Positions 42,877-51,584 of a stretch of 64,000 nucleotides of DNA are shown here, piece after piece (position 1 is the stretch's first letter; every line of letters starts with the position of its first letter). Below the pieces are notes generated by a model that saw only the letters and a list, made by a program, of their open reading frames with translations, was not told where the DNA came from and did no database searches. Source of the stretch: Plasticicumulans lactativorans (GTDB lineage Bacteria; Pseudomonadota; Gammaproteobacteria; Competibacterales; Competibacteraceae). The translations under genes and the position numbers were made by a program. Location: contig NZ_SLWY01000002.1 of NCBI RefSeq assembly GCF_004341245.1, positions 1-64,000 on the forward strand, in the 5' to 3' direction.

Positions 42877-45371
42877 GCGCGCGCCGCCTGCTGGCGCTGG
42901 CCGCGCGTGCGCTCCTGCGCGACTGGCGCGGCGGCGAGCTGCGCGTGCTCGCGGCGGCGCTGGTGATCGCCTGCGCGGCGGTGGCGGCGGTCGGTTTCTT
43001 CACCGACCGCATGCACCTGGTGATGGAGCGCCAGGCCGGCGAGCTGCTCGGCGCCGACCTGGTGCTGCAGGCGCCGCAGCCGGCCGACGACGCGGTGGTC
43101 GCCGAAGCCGAGCGGCGCGGGCTCGCGGTCGCGCACACGGTGACGCTGCGCAGCGTCGCGGTGGCCGGCGACACCACCGCCTTCACCGAGGCCAAGGCGG
43201 TCGGGCCGGGCTACCCGCTGCGCGGGGAGCTGCGCATCAGCGATGCGCCCTACGCCGACGCGCGGCCGACGCGCGCGATCCCGGCGCCGGGTACGGCGTG
43301 GATCGACGAGCGCCTCGCCGGCGAGCTCGGGCTCGCGCTCGGCGGCACGCTCGAACTCGGCACGGCGCGGCTGAGCGTCGCGCAGATCCTCGCCTACGAG
43401 CCCGACCGCGGCGGCGACCTGTTCAGCATCGCGCCGCGGCTGATGTTCAACCTCGCCGACCTCCCCGGCACCGGGCTGATCCAGCCCGGTTCGCGCGTCG
43501 AACACCGCCTGCTGGTCGCCGGCGAGGCCGCGGCGGTCGCCGGCTACCGCAACTGGCTCGCCGCGCACACGCCGGTGAACGCCCGGGTGCAGGGGGTGCG
43601 CGACGCGCGTCCGGAGCTGCGCGCCGCGCTCGACCGCGCCGAGCGCTTCCTCGGCCTCGCCGCGGTGGTGGCGGCGATCCTCGCCGGCGTCGGCATCGCC
43701 ATCGCCGCGCGGCGCTTCGCCTCGCGCCACTGGGACGCGGTCGCCATCCTGCGCTGCCTGGGTGCCACCCAGCGCCAGGTGCTGCTGCTGTTCCTGTTCG
43801 AACTGCTGCTGCTCGGCGCGCTCGCCGGGCTTGCCGGCGCCGCGCTCGGCTGGCTCGCGCAGGAGGGGCTCGCGCGCATCCTCGGCGTGCTCGCCGGCGG
43901 CGAGCTGCCGGCGCCGTCGTGGCGGCCGCTGCCGACGGCGCTCGCCACCGGTTTCATCGCGCTGTTCGGCTTCGCGGTGCCGCCGCTGCTGCAACTGCGC
44001 CGGGTGCCGCCGCTGCGCGTGCTGCGCCGCGACCTGGCGCCCGCCGATGCCTGGAGCGGCGGCGTCTACCTCGCGGCACTGGCGGCGATCGCCGCGCTGC
44101 TCTTGTGGCAGGCGGGCGATGCCAAGCTCGCCGGGCTGGTGCTCGCCGGCTGCGTCGGCGCCGCGGCGGTGCTCGCCGTGGCGGCCTTCGCCGCGCTGCG
44201 GCTGGTCGGGCGGCTGCGTTCGCGGGTGGGCATGACGTGGCGCTTCGGCCTCGCCAACCTGGTGCGACGCGGCCCGGCGAGCGTGGTGCAGGCGGTGGCG
44301 ATCGGGCTCGGCATCATGGTGCTGCTGGTGCTCGGTCTGGTGCGCCAGGACCTGCTCGCCGGCTGGCGCGCGAGCCTGCCCGCCGACGCCCCCAACCACT
44401 TCCTGATCAACATCCAGCCGCAGGAGGTCGCCGGGGTGCGCGAGTTCCTGCACGCGCGCGCGCTCGCCGACACCGCGCTGTACCCGATGGTGCGCGGGCG
44501 CCTGACGCACATCGCCGGGCGCGAGGTCGCCCCCGCCGACTATGCCGAGCCGCGCGCGCAGCGCCTGGTCGAGCGTGAGTTCAACCTGTCGGTCGGCACC
44601 GAGTTGCCGTCCGACAACCGCGTCACCGCCGGGCGCTGGTTCAGCGCGGCCGACGCCGGCCAGCCGCTGGTGTCGGTGGAGCAGGGGCTCGCCGAGACCC
44701 TCGGCATCCGCCTCGGCGACCGCCTGCGCTTCGTCGTCGCCGGGCAGGCGGTCGAGGCCAGCGTGGTGGGGCTGCGCAGCGTCGAGTGGGATTCGTTCCA
44801 CGTGAACTTCTTCGTGGTGTTCCCGCCCGGCGTGATCGACGCGCTGCCGGCGACCTGGATCACCAGCTTCCACCTGCCCAGGGTGCGCCAGGCGGTGCTC
44901 GCCGAACTGGTGCGCGCCTTCCCCTCGGTGACCGTGCTCGACCTCGACGCACTGATGAGCAAGGTGCGCGAGATCATCGACCGCGTGGTGCTGGCGGTGG
45001 AGTATGTGTTCCTGTTCACGCTGGCCGCCGGGCTCGCGGTGCTGTTCGCGGCGATCCAGGCGACGCGCGACGAGCGCCGCTTCGAGGCCGCGGTGGTGCG
45101 CACCCTCGGCGCCTCGCGCGCGGTGGTGCGCCACGGCCTGCTGGTCGAGTTCGCCGCGCTCGGCCTGCTCGCCGGCGTGCTCGCCGCCTGCGCGGCGGCG
45201 GCGGTCGGCTGGGGCGTGGCGGAGTTCGTGTTCACCTTCCGCTACCGCCCGGACGTCTGGCTGTGGCTGGTCGGCGCCGGTGCCGGCGCCGGCGGTGTCG
45301 GCCTCGCCGGCTGGCTCGGCACCCGCGAGGTGCTGGCGCAGCCGCCGTTGCGCACCCTGCGCGAGGGGTGA
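42873..45371 (+). CDS. FtsX-like ABC transporter permease (YbbP type)
   Basis: 832 residues with N-terminal membrane anchor (LRVLAAALVIACAAVAAVGFF), a large periplasmic MacB-like domain, and two blocks of FtsX transmembrane helices (LRCLGATQRQVLLLFLFELL and VRTLGASRAVVRHGLLVEFAAL). Resembles E. coli YbbP, which pairs with the ATPase YbbA. No ATPase gene lies beside it here, so the partner must be elsewhere. The start has a GGAGG ribosome site. Confidence 0.9.
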   Translation: MSARRLLALAARALLRDWRGGELRVLAAALVIACAAVAAVGFFTDRMHLVMERQAGELLGADLVLQAPQPADDAVVAEAERRGLAVAHTVTLRSVAVAGDTTAFTEAKAVGPGYPLRGELRISDAPYADARPTRAIPAPGTAWIDERLAGELGLALGGTLELGTARLSVAQILAYEPDRGGDLFSIAPRLMFNLADLPGTGLIQPGSRVEHRLLVAGEAAAVAGYRNWLAAHTPVNARVQGVRDARPELRAALDRAERFLGLAAVVAAILAGVGIAIAARRFASRHWDAVAILRCLGATQRQVLLLFLFELLLLGALAGLAGAALGWLAQEGLARILGVLAGGELPAPSWRPLPTALATGFIALFGFAVPPLLQLRRVPPLRVLRRDLAPADAWSGGVYLAALAAIAALLLWQAGDAKLAGLVLAGCVGAAAVLAVAAFAALRLVGRLRSRVGMTWRFGLANLVRRGPASVVQAVAIGLGIMVLLVLGLVRQDLLAGWRASLPADAPNHFLINIQPQEVAGVREFLHARALADTALYPMVRGRLTHIAGREVAPADYAEPRAQRLVEREFNLSVGTELPSDNRVTAGRWFSAADAGQPLVSVEQGLAETLGIRLGDRLRFVVAGQAVEASVVGLRSVEWDSFHVNFFVVFPPGVIDALPATWITSFHLPRVRQAVLAELVRAFPSVTVLDLDALMSKVREIIDRVVLAVEYVFLFTLAAGLAVLFAAIQATRDERRFEAAVVRTLGASRAVVRHGLLVEFAALGLLAGVLAACAAAAVGWGVAEFVFTFRYRPDVWLWLVGAGAGAGGVGLAGWLGTREVLAQPPLRTLREG

Positions 45372-45510
45372 GTCCGCTCGGGCCGGCCGGCGACGCACCG
45401 CCGTGACGGTGCGGCCGGCCATCGTGGTGAGGATGCGGCGCCCGTCGCGCCGCCTGCAAAAGACCGTGCGCGCCGCCCCGCCGGCCGCGCGCCGTTACAG
45501 GAGATTCCCG

Positions 45511-45852
45511 ATGTCCGCCGATGCCGCGCTGCGTGCGCAACTCGAAACCCTTGCCGCCGAGCTGGTCCATCGCGTGGAGCGCATCGACGCGCACGTGCAC
45601 CACGCCGACGGCCCGCCGTCGCAGGACTTCGCCGAGCAGGTCACCGAACGCGAGAACGACGACGTCCTCGGCGCGCTCGGCGTCGACGCCCGCCACCAGC
45701 TCGGGCTGGTGCGCAAGGCGCTGGCGCGCCTGGACAGCGGTGACTACGGCTACTGCGCCGCCTGCGGCGCGGAGATCCCGCCGGCGCGCCTGGCGGTGCT
45801 GCCGTGGGCCGAACTCTGCGTGAGCTGCGCCGAGCGCCTGGAGCGGCGCTGA
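45511..45852 (+). CDS. DksA/TraR-family zinc-finger protein
   Basis: 113 residues from ATG 45511 (AGGAGATT upstream). A coiled-coil-forming helix (about 8-70) precedes the DksA-type zinc finger CAACGAEIPPARLAVLPW...CVSC. DksA relatives bind the secondary channel of RNA polymerase. The coiled-coil tip residues differ from DksA (LGVDA rather than the usual acidic DxxDxA), so a ppGpp-type role cannot be assumed. Confidence 0.88.
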   Translation: MSADAALRAQLETLAAELVHRVERIDAHVHHADGPPSQDFAEQVTERENDDVLGALGVDARHQLGLVRKALARLDSGDYGYCAACGAEIPPARLAVLPWAELCVSCAERLERR

Positions 45853-45979
45853 CCGGCGCCCGCGATGAACCGGGCCGCTGCCGGGGCCGCGGGCAGGGCA
45901 GGGGGCCGGCGCGGGCCGCCGATGCGCGAAGGCACGCCGTCGGGCGTGGCGATGGTCACCGCGCCCGATCCGCCTGCCA

Positions 45980-46366
45980 TCACTGGAACACTTTGGCGTT
46001 GATCGTGTGGCTGCACGACGCGGCGTTCCCGCAGGGCAGGTGGAAGACGTTGTGCCCACCTTGCAGCGTGCCCTGGCGCGCACGCAGGACGCTGAAGTCG
46101 AAGCCGAAATACACGTGCGGCCGGTTCGGGTCCTTGTACACCACGATCTCCAGGACCGGACTCTGCGGCCCGGTCGTGGCGGTCACGACGCCGCAGAGGA
46201 CGATGGCATGCAGGCCGTTCTGCAAGGCCAGGTGATCGCTGTCCACGTAGTCGAAATCGAGCTTGTTGGTACTCCAGCCGATCTCGATCATGTTGCCGAA
46301 GGTGGAGTAGTTCTGCATCGCGTAATGGCCCACGCAGAGCAGCGGCTGGTGGGGCGCTCCACGCAT
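45980..46366 (-). CDS. Hypothetical protein, probably 5'-truncated
   Basis: 128 codons with codon use intermediate between island and flanks. No start with a good ribosome site; the first ATG is at the complement of 46364-46366. The sequence (NYSTFGNMIEIGWSTNKLDF, IVLCGVVTATTGPQSPVLEI, VYKDPNRPHVYFGFDF) reads as a soluble beta-rich protein, with a C-terminal CGNAASCSHTIN that could form a disulfide. No family recognised. It lies at the left edge of the AT-richer defence island, and upstream sequence continues without homologous extension, so the 5' end may have been lost on island insertion. Confidence 0.5.
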   Translation of the reverse strand: MRGAPHQPLLCVGHYAMQNYSTFGNMIEIGWSTNKLDFDYVDSDHLALQNGLHAIVLCGVVTATTGPQSPVLEIVVYKDPNRPHVYFGFDFSVLRARQGTLQGGHNVFHLPCGNAASCSHTINAKVFQ

Positions 46367-46462
46367 CCTCGCATGTTGCAGAGCCGAACGACAAAGGTCA
46401 GCGGTGTTGCAACGGGCGTCCGCTGTACCGTCTTGTAATGCGCTCGTGCAATTTGCCTTTGC

Positions 46463-48388
46463 TCATAACTCGATCCCCATTTCACGAAGAAATCTAGATG
46501 GCTGTTTATTCCATCCGAAAACCTGCGCTGAAAAAGTCATGGTCAGAGTTTCCTGGGTACGAGTGATAGCGACAAAGCAGTTCCGGCGTTCTTCCTGCAT
46601 CTCAAGGGAATTGTCGCCCTTTTTGACGGCAGCCCAACTGGGAAGCTGATCTTCCACTAGGCCTATGAGATAGACATGTCCGAATTCCATTCCCTTCGAA
46701 GCATGGATAGTGAAGCAGGGGATCGCTTCGGGTGGCTTCGGCGGTGTTTTGGAAGTTAGGTCGAGCTCATGAAGCATCTGATGCAGGCTCACGTCCTCGC
46801 CTTCGAATTTCTTGGTTATATCGGCCAAAAGTATTTTCCAGACCTCTTGCTCTTCCTCGAATTCGTTGAAAGCGCTCTCATCAGGCTGTGAACTGGCTTG
46901 ACAAACTTCCGCCCAGCCGAACAGGCTGTCCGCGAAGCCACGGTAATTCAGAGAGTTCAAAAGTGGCCTGATGTCTGTTTCAAGTAGGCGCCGCGTGCGC
47001 TCCTCAAGGGTGTCGCGCTGCTTCACCTCGTCAAGCCAAGAACGCAGCAAGTCCTCGCCGTCGGCGGATGCACGGGAAAGTATCGGGGCCATCTGAATAT
47101 TGATACCTTCGAGTTCGTAAAATGCCTTTGAAAGACGTGCGAGTGACTGTTTATCCTCCTTGGAGTTAACTAGGCGAAGGATCGCGTGCAGCATCCTCAA
47201 TGGGGCGCTCTTGAATTCATCCTTGCGGGCTGCAAAATAAACCGGCACACCCGCCTCTTCGAGTTTTCTCCCAGCCAGATCAAGAAGCTTTTTCGTTCGG
47301 GCGAGAACAGCGCAACTTGCTCGCTCTTCCAAACTTTTTTTTGATATGTCTCGCGCGACCCATATCGCTTCCTCATCCACGGAGTCGAAGCGGAGCACCC
47401 GCACAACATCGTCGCTTTCACCCTGTTTGACCGCTTTCAGTGGTTTTTTTCCGGCCGCGCGGTTCAGGTTCTTTTCAATTAGGGCGTTGGCCAGTTCGAT
47501 AACCAGCGGCGGGCAGCGGTAGTTTTCCGGAAGTTGCAACTCGGACACGCCGAAGTCATCCCGCAACGCTTGAATCCTTTTGGGGCTCGCGCCGTTCCAT
47601 TGGTATATGATCTGATCATCGTCCGCCACAACGAATAGTGTGGAAGGATCTGGCTGGGCGATAAGCGAGAGAATCCGGTATTGGGAATGATTGGTGTCCT
47701 GGAACTCATCGACGAAGATATGTTTGAAAATCTTTCGGATATGCTTGGCCAAGAAGGGAAGTTTGCTCAGAAGATCGAGCGATTCGGCAATCAGGCTCGG
47801 GAAATCAAGAGAATTCGTTCGGCGCAGTGCTTCCCGGTAGGCGGTGTAGACACGAGCCAGCGGAATGGCGTTTTCCACGTTAGCCTGTTGGAGCAGGACT
47901 TCCGCCTGATCCGGTGGGATGCAATGCTCGAGAAGCCGTGTGACTGCAGGCAGGAGTTGTGCGGCCTTGAAATGACCAGGAAGTGAGTAGGTCAAATTTT
48001 TTCGGAGCTGTTCAAGAACATCGTCCAGCAATGCTTCGCGATCGATGTCGTTAGAAAGAATCTGGAAGTCGGGGCGGAAACTGAGATGATTGCCATGCTG
48101 CTGGAGCAACTCGGCCGCATAGGAGTGAAAGGTGGTGAGCCGCACTCGGCCAAGTTCGCCGGGCACCAATTCCTCGACCCTACCGCGCATTTCTGCGGCG
48201 GCCTTGTTAGTGAAAGTTAGCGCCAGAATCCGGAAATGTTGGCCGGCGGATTGCTCCAAGATACGGGCGATTCGGCTGGTCAGTACCCGTGTTTTTCCGG
48301 AGCCTGGGCCAGCCAGTACAAGAAGAGGCCCCTTGTCCCACAGCACGGCCTCACGCTGATTTTCGTTCAGTGATGATAAATCGATCAT
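46463..48388 (-). CDS. gajB: UvrD-like superfamily 1 helicase, Gabija GajB type
   Basis: 641 residues with the SF1A helicase motifs: Q motif (LNENQREAVLW), Walker A at 27-33 (LAGPGSGKTR), Ia (LTFTNKAAAEM), II (IFVDEFQDTNHSQY), III (VVADDDQIIYQWNGA), IV (LPENYRCP), V (TIHASKGMEFGHVYLIG) and VI (CFVAITRTQETL). The start is the ATG complement at 48386-48388, 6 bases after the OLD nuclease stop, as in Gabija operons where gajA precedes gajB. It is longer than the B. cereus GajB. Codon use is far less GC-rich than in flanking genes, indicating transfer. Confidence 0.85.
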   Translation of the reverse strand: MIDLSSLNENQREAVLWDKGPLLVLAGPGSGKTRVLTSRIARILEQSAGQHFRILALTFTNKAAAEMRGRVEELVPGELGRVRLTTFHSYAAELLQQHGNHLSFRPDFQILSNDIDREALLDDVLEQLRKNLTYSLPGHFKAAQLLPAVTRLLEHCIPPDQAEVLLQQANVENAIPLARVYTAYREALRRTNSLDFPSLIAESLDLLSKLPFLAKHIRKIFKHIFVDEFQDTNHSQYRILSLIAQPDPSTLFVVADDDQIIYQWNGASPKRIQALRDDFGVSELQLPENYRCPPLVIELANALIEKNLNRAAGKKPLKAVKQGESDDVVRVLRFDSVDEEAIWVARDISKKSLEERASCAVLARTKKLLDLAGRKLEEAGVPVYFAARKDEFKSAPLRMLHAILRLVNSKEDKQSLARLSKAFYELEGINIQMAPILSRASADGEDLLRSWLDEVKQRDTLEERTRRLLETDIRPLLNSLNYRGFADSLFGWAEVCQASSQPDESAFNEFEEEQEVWKILLADITKKFEGEDVSLHQMLHELDLTSKTPPKPPEAIPCFTIHASKGMEFGHVYLIGLVEDQLPSWAAVKKGDNSLEMQEERRNCFVAITRTQETLTMTFSAQVFGWNKQPSRFLREMGIEL

Positions 48389-48394
48389 GTTTTT

Positions 48395-50119
48395 TCAACC
48401 TCCGGCCAGTTGGACAACGTGGGTAATAATTTCCCGAATTGATTGGGGGATGGAATCCGCTCCACGTTGTCGAACTTCTTGCACCAAGGTCTGGGCGAAA
48501 GCCGGTTTTCCTCCCGATTGCTTGATGGCCGCCTTGATCAGCAGTTTCGTCTTATTAACGTCGTCGCCCGCCGCCTCGGTTGCGATTTGCCCTTTGCGTG
48601 TATTTGTCACCATGTTTTCGATAAACCCGTCATAACCATTTCGCCAGAACTCATGCTCGATGTCGGCATGGGTTAATGCCCGTGCACGATCAGCAAGGCT
48701 TTCGCCTGTTGCGAGGTGGCCGTTTGCACGGTTCACATAATCATTTCCGGCATGGTCTCCGTCCGCCATCAGGAACCACTGAATGCCCAGTGCCTTGGCG
48801 AATTTTATAAGCGGCTCGCCCTTGTCGATGATCTGGCTTATTTCTAGAATGGAGAAGCTGACTTGATCCTGCGAATGCCCCATCAATTCAAAAAGCAGTG
48901 GCATGAGATGGAAGTCGGATTCTCCTTCCACCAGCAGCCAGCAGCGGGAAAACAGATAATGCCCTTTGGCGAGACGTATGCTGTAGTCGATGGCCTGTAG
49001 TTCCCGAGCCGTGAAGCCGTTTCTCTCAACTCGACCGACTTTCGTTTCCTTGTTGTATTTGTGCAGCCTGCGCAGCGCCGTGATTGGTACCCGCGAAACT
49101 AGGTCGCCGGAATGGCTTGTCACGAGAATCTGTCCAGCCATATTTTCTAGAAATGCTCCCAAGGAACGGATCGCAGAGGGGTGAAGGTGTGCCTCAGGTT
49201 CTTCCAGCGCCAGTATGGGGATGGATTCCGGGGCGTAGGCCTCGGCAAGGTTGGCAGCGGCGAAGGCCTGAAAGAGCATCAACACAGCGAGGCTCTGAGT
49301 GCCTTCACCATGACGATGCAGAGGAAGCTTCGCGCCGTAACTCGATTTTAGATGTACCTGGATTTTTCCGACCATGTCGAAGACACGGGTTGGAATCGCC
49401 TCTAGGGCAACTGGATCGGTGGCATCCAGTGGGACGAGTCGCCCGGCGTCGGCTATCTTTTTTGTGACCTCGGTCAATCCCACGTTCGCGCCGATTACCG
49501 ATGTGTTGACCTCCCGAAGCATTTCCTCGATCCTTTCCCGCTGATCGTCGGGAAGTTGGATAGATTTAAGGAATCCACTCCAGAACTGGCCGCGTTGCCC
49601 GAACTCCTGAGAGGCGTCGCGAAGCGCGGAAAGGAAAAAGAGCGGCACAAACCGGGAGATCAGGTTGAGCGGCGTCGCGTTCTTGGGCACCAACTCCGCG
49701 CCGTTTGTATTCAGAAAGGCCCATTTGGTTTCAAAAGACCCTGATTCCGCCTGGTAGTTCCCCTTCGCCTGCAGCCAGATATGACTCAGGCCGTCCGTAT
49801 CCAATTGAATTACCTCGCTCATCTGCTGGACGATGGCGTCGGGCCATTCGCTTTCCGATTCCTCGGCGAAATGCAGGGTGATCAAAATCGGGGCGGCCGT
49901 TTGGGGTGTTGCGGCTGCATCTTTCAGATGGAAATCGTATTCAGTGAACCGGCCATCTCGCCGGATGCCGAAACCGCGCGTCAGCACTAGGCGGATGGCC
50001 TCCAGCACGGTTGACTTGCCGGTATTGTTTTCACCGATGAGTACCGTCAAGCGATCCAAGGGAAGATGCAATGAGCGGATGCCCCGAAAATTTTCTATTT
50101 TGACTTCAATAAGCTTCAT
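48395..50119 (-). CDS. gajA: OLD-family ATP-dependent nuclease, Gabija GajA type
   Basis: 574 residues. SMC/RecF-like ATPase: Walker A GENNTGKS at 29-36, signature region GTQSLAVLMLFQAF near 275, Walker B ILALEEPEAH with Glu306-Glu307, and a switch His in LVTSHSGD. C-terminal TOPRIM nuclease: Glu398 in LLVEGESDFH, and MADGDHAGND with Asp453 and Asp455. Length matches GajA of Gabija. Together with the downstream helicase it forms a class 2 OLD/Gabija pair expected to sense nucleotide depletion and cut phage DNA. Codon use and AT content mark it as acquired. Confidence 0.87.
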   Translation of the reverse strand: MKLIEVKIENFRGIRSLHLPLDRLTVLIGENNTGKSTVLEAIRLVLTRGFGIRRDGRFTEYDFHLKDAAATPQTAAPILITLHFAEESESEWPDAIVQQMSEVIQLDTDGLSHIWLQAKGNYQAESGSFETKWAFLNTNGAELVPKNATPLNLISRFVPLFFLSALRDASQEFGQRGQFWSGFLKSIQLPDDQRERIEEMLREVNTSVIGANVGLTEVTKKIADAGRLVPLDATDPVALEAIPTRVFDMVGKIQVHLKSSYGAKLPLHRHGEGTQSLAVLMLFQAFAAANLAEAYAPESIPILALEEPEAHLHPSAIRSLGAFLENMAGQILVTSHSGDLVSRVPITALRRLHKYNKETKVGRVERNGFTARELQAIDYSIRLAKGHYLFSRCWLLVEGESDFHLMPLLFELMGHSQDQVSFSILEISQIIDKGEPLIKFAKALGIQWFLMADGDHAGNDYVNRANGHLATGESLADRARALTHADIEHEFWRNGYDGFIENMVTNTRKGQIATEAAGDDVNKTKLLIKAAIKQSGGKPAFAQTLVQEVRQRGADSIPQSIREIITHVVQLAGG

Positions 50120-50501
50120 TGTTCAAATTCCTGGTTACATTCTATATGCCGTGTCAAATTTCTTTTCACATAACAATTATTAGGCAACCTATCGGTCGCA
50201 TAATTACGCTACGCGATTGCGGGACACTTGTCGAAAAGTAGTGGTCGGTCGGTTGTCTGGCAAGACTATGCCCACAAATCCGCAAATCCGCACATGCGTT
50301 AGGCGGATGTCATCGGCTTGCGAAATCCGTCATGCGGACCACATGTGCGAGGCTTGCGCCGATACCGTGCGGCCATGCGATCCCGGCAGCGATGCAGACG
50401 ACGGCGCTCGAAGTTCCCGCGTCGTCCCGATCCTGTGGCGCCTGGAATGGCGCGCATGAGCGAAGCCGAGATTCGCCGGGCGTGCGGGCCGTGGCCCGTG
50501 G
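50120..50501. other. Upstream region of the Gabija-type operon and right island edge
   Basis: The first 90 bases are very AT-rich and presumably hold the operon promoter (a TTGACA is present on the minus strand without an obvious matching -10). CGCACATG (50289-50296) and CATGTGCG (50342-50349) form a spaced inverted repeat. GC content climbs back to the genome level near 50340-50400. No tRNA and no obvious direct repeat matching the left side was found. Confidence 0.55.
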
Positions 50502-50540
50502 CGCCGCTGCCGCCCCCGCGGGCGGGGGGCGGCAGCGGCG
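50502..50540 (-). terminator. 16-base-stem hairpin after DUF2950 gene
   Basis: The 16-base segment 50502-50517 pairs perfectly with 50525-50540, 7-base loop, 12 bases downstream of the DUF2950 stop on the minus strand. No T run, but the stem is very strong. Confidence 0.6.
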
Positions 50541-50551
50541 TGGCGGTGGGG

Positions 50552-51550
50552 TCAGCCGCCGGCGGCGGTGGCGGGCAGTGGTGGGGTGTCGGCCGGCTTC
50601 CAGCTCGCGTCGGGGTTGTAGCGCGTCATCTGCCGGGCGATGCGGGCGGTGTCGGGGCCGAGGTCCTTCTGCAGCACGCGCCCGTCGTGGTTGACCAGGA
50701 AGCTCATCACGCCGGAGTTGCCGTAGTTCGCCGGCCACGCGACCACCGCGAAGCCGCCGATCTGCTGGCCGTTGACCACGTAGTCGTAGGCGCCGCCGGG
50801 GGCCGACGGGCCCTGGCGGCCGAGCAGGCGGAAGTGGTAGCCGTGGAAGGGCGGCGGCGTGCCGGCCTTGCCGCGGTGGCCGACGCGATAGCCCTCGCCG
50901 GCGGCCTCCGCCACCAGTGGCCCGAGCGGGCTCGGCGGCTCGCCCGGCGCGGTCTCCCAGTAGAGCCCGTCCTGCCGGCCGGGGTGGCTGGCGAAGCGCC
51001 CGGCGTATTCGAGCAGGCCGTCGCCGTCACGGTCGGCGACGGCGTATTCGTGCTCGGCATCGACGATCGCGCGCAGCACCTCGATCGCCGACAGCTCGTT
51101 GCGCCCGACGCGCCGCGCGAGCATTTCCTCGCGCCCGGCGATGGCGTCGAAGCGCCAGCCGTTGCGGGTCTTGACCAGTGGGATCGGCATCGGCCAGCGG
51201 TCGGTGCCGACCACCAGGGTGGTGCGGTCGGGGCCGGCGTCCTCGAAGGCGTGCTGCGTGCGGTAGGCGTCGATGAAGCGCGACAGCGCCTCGGCGTCGG
51301 CGGCGGCGTCGCCCGAGCGCACCCAGTTGCGGGCGCCGGCGCCGAGCACGGCGTCGATGTCGCTCGGGCGGCCCGATTCGACCGCGGCGATCAGCGCGGT
51401 GACGGCGGCCTCGGTCGACGCGAAGGTGCGCGCGCTGCGCGTGCTGGCGGCGCCGGCCTCGCCGGCGAGGCCGGTGCACAGCGCCACCGTGCAGGCGAGG
51501 GCGACGAGGTTGCCGGCGCGGCGCGGCGGGGTAGCGGAATGCGCGGTCAT
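50552..51550 (-). CDS. DUF2950 family exported protein
   Basis: 332 residues. Signal peptide (LVALACTVALCTGLAGEAGA) after a short basic N terminus; start is the ATG complement at 51548-51550. DUF2950 traits: TFASTEAAVTALIAAVESG near the mature end, YEYAV-type DRDGDGLLEYAGRF, then YHFRLLGRQGPSAPGGAYDY and the end VLQKDLGPDTARIARQM. Function unknown; these genes commonly sit next to DUF3300 genes, as here (34 bases apart). Confidence 0.88.
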   Translation of the reverse strand: MTAHSATPPRRAGNLVALACTVALCTGLAGEAGAASTRSARTFASTEAAVTALIAAVESGRPSDIDAVLGAGARNWVRSGDAAADAEALSRFIDAYRTQHAFEDAGPDRTTLVVGTDRWPMPIPLVKTRNGWRFDAIAGREEMLARRVGRNELSAIEVLRAIVDAEHEYAVADRDGDGLLEYAGRFASHPGRQDGLYWETAPGEPPSPLGPLVAEAAGEGYRVGHRGKAGTPPPFHGYHFRLLGRQGPSAPGGAYDYVVNGQQIGGFAVVAWPANYGNSGVMSFLVNHDGRVLQKDLGPDTARIARQMTRYNPDASWKPADTPPLPATAAGG

Positions 51551-51584
51551 GGGCGGATCTCCGGGTAGGCGTGAGGGCGAACGG

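Noticed and set aside
50297-50303. GTTAGGC, matching the integron attC core, near the right edge of the defence island
   Set aside because: No partner RYYYAAC core and no matching inverted arms at attC spacing on either strand; a chance heptamer is likely.
50289-50349. Spaced inverted repeat CGCACATG/CATGTGCG as a possible insertion end
   Set aside because: The arms are short, 45 bases apart, and no copy exists at the left island edge, so it does not define a mobile element.
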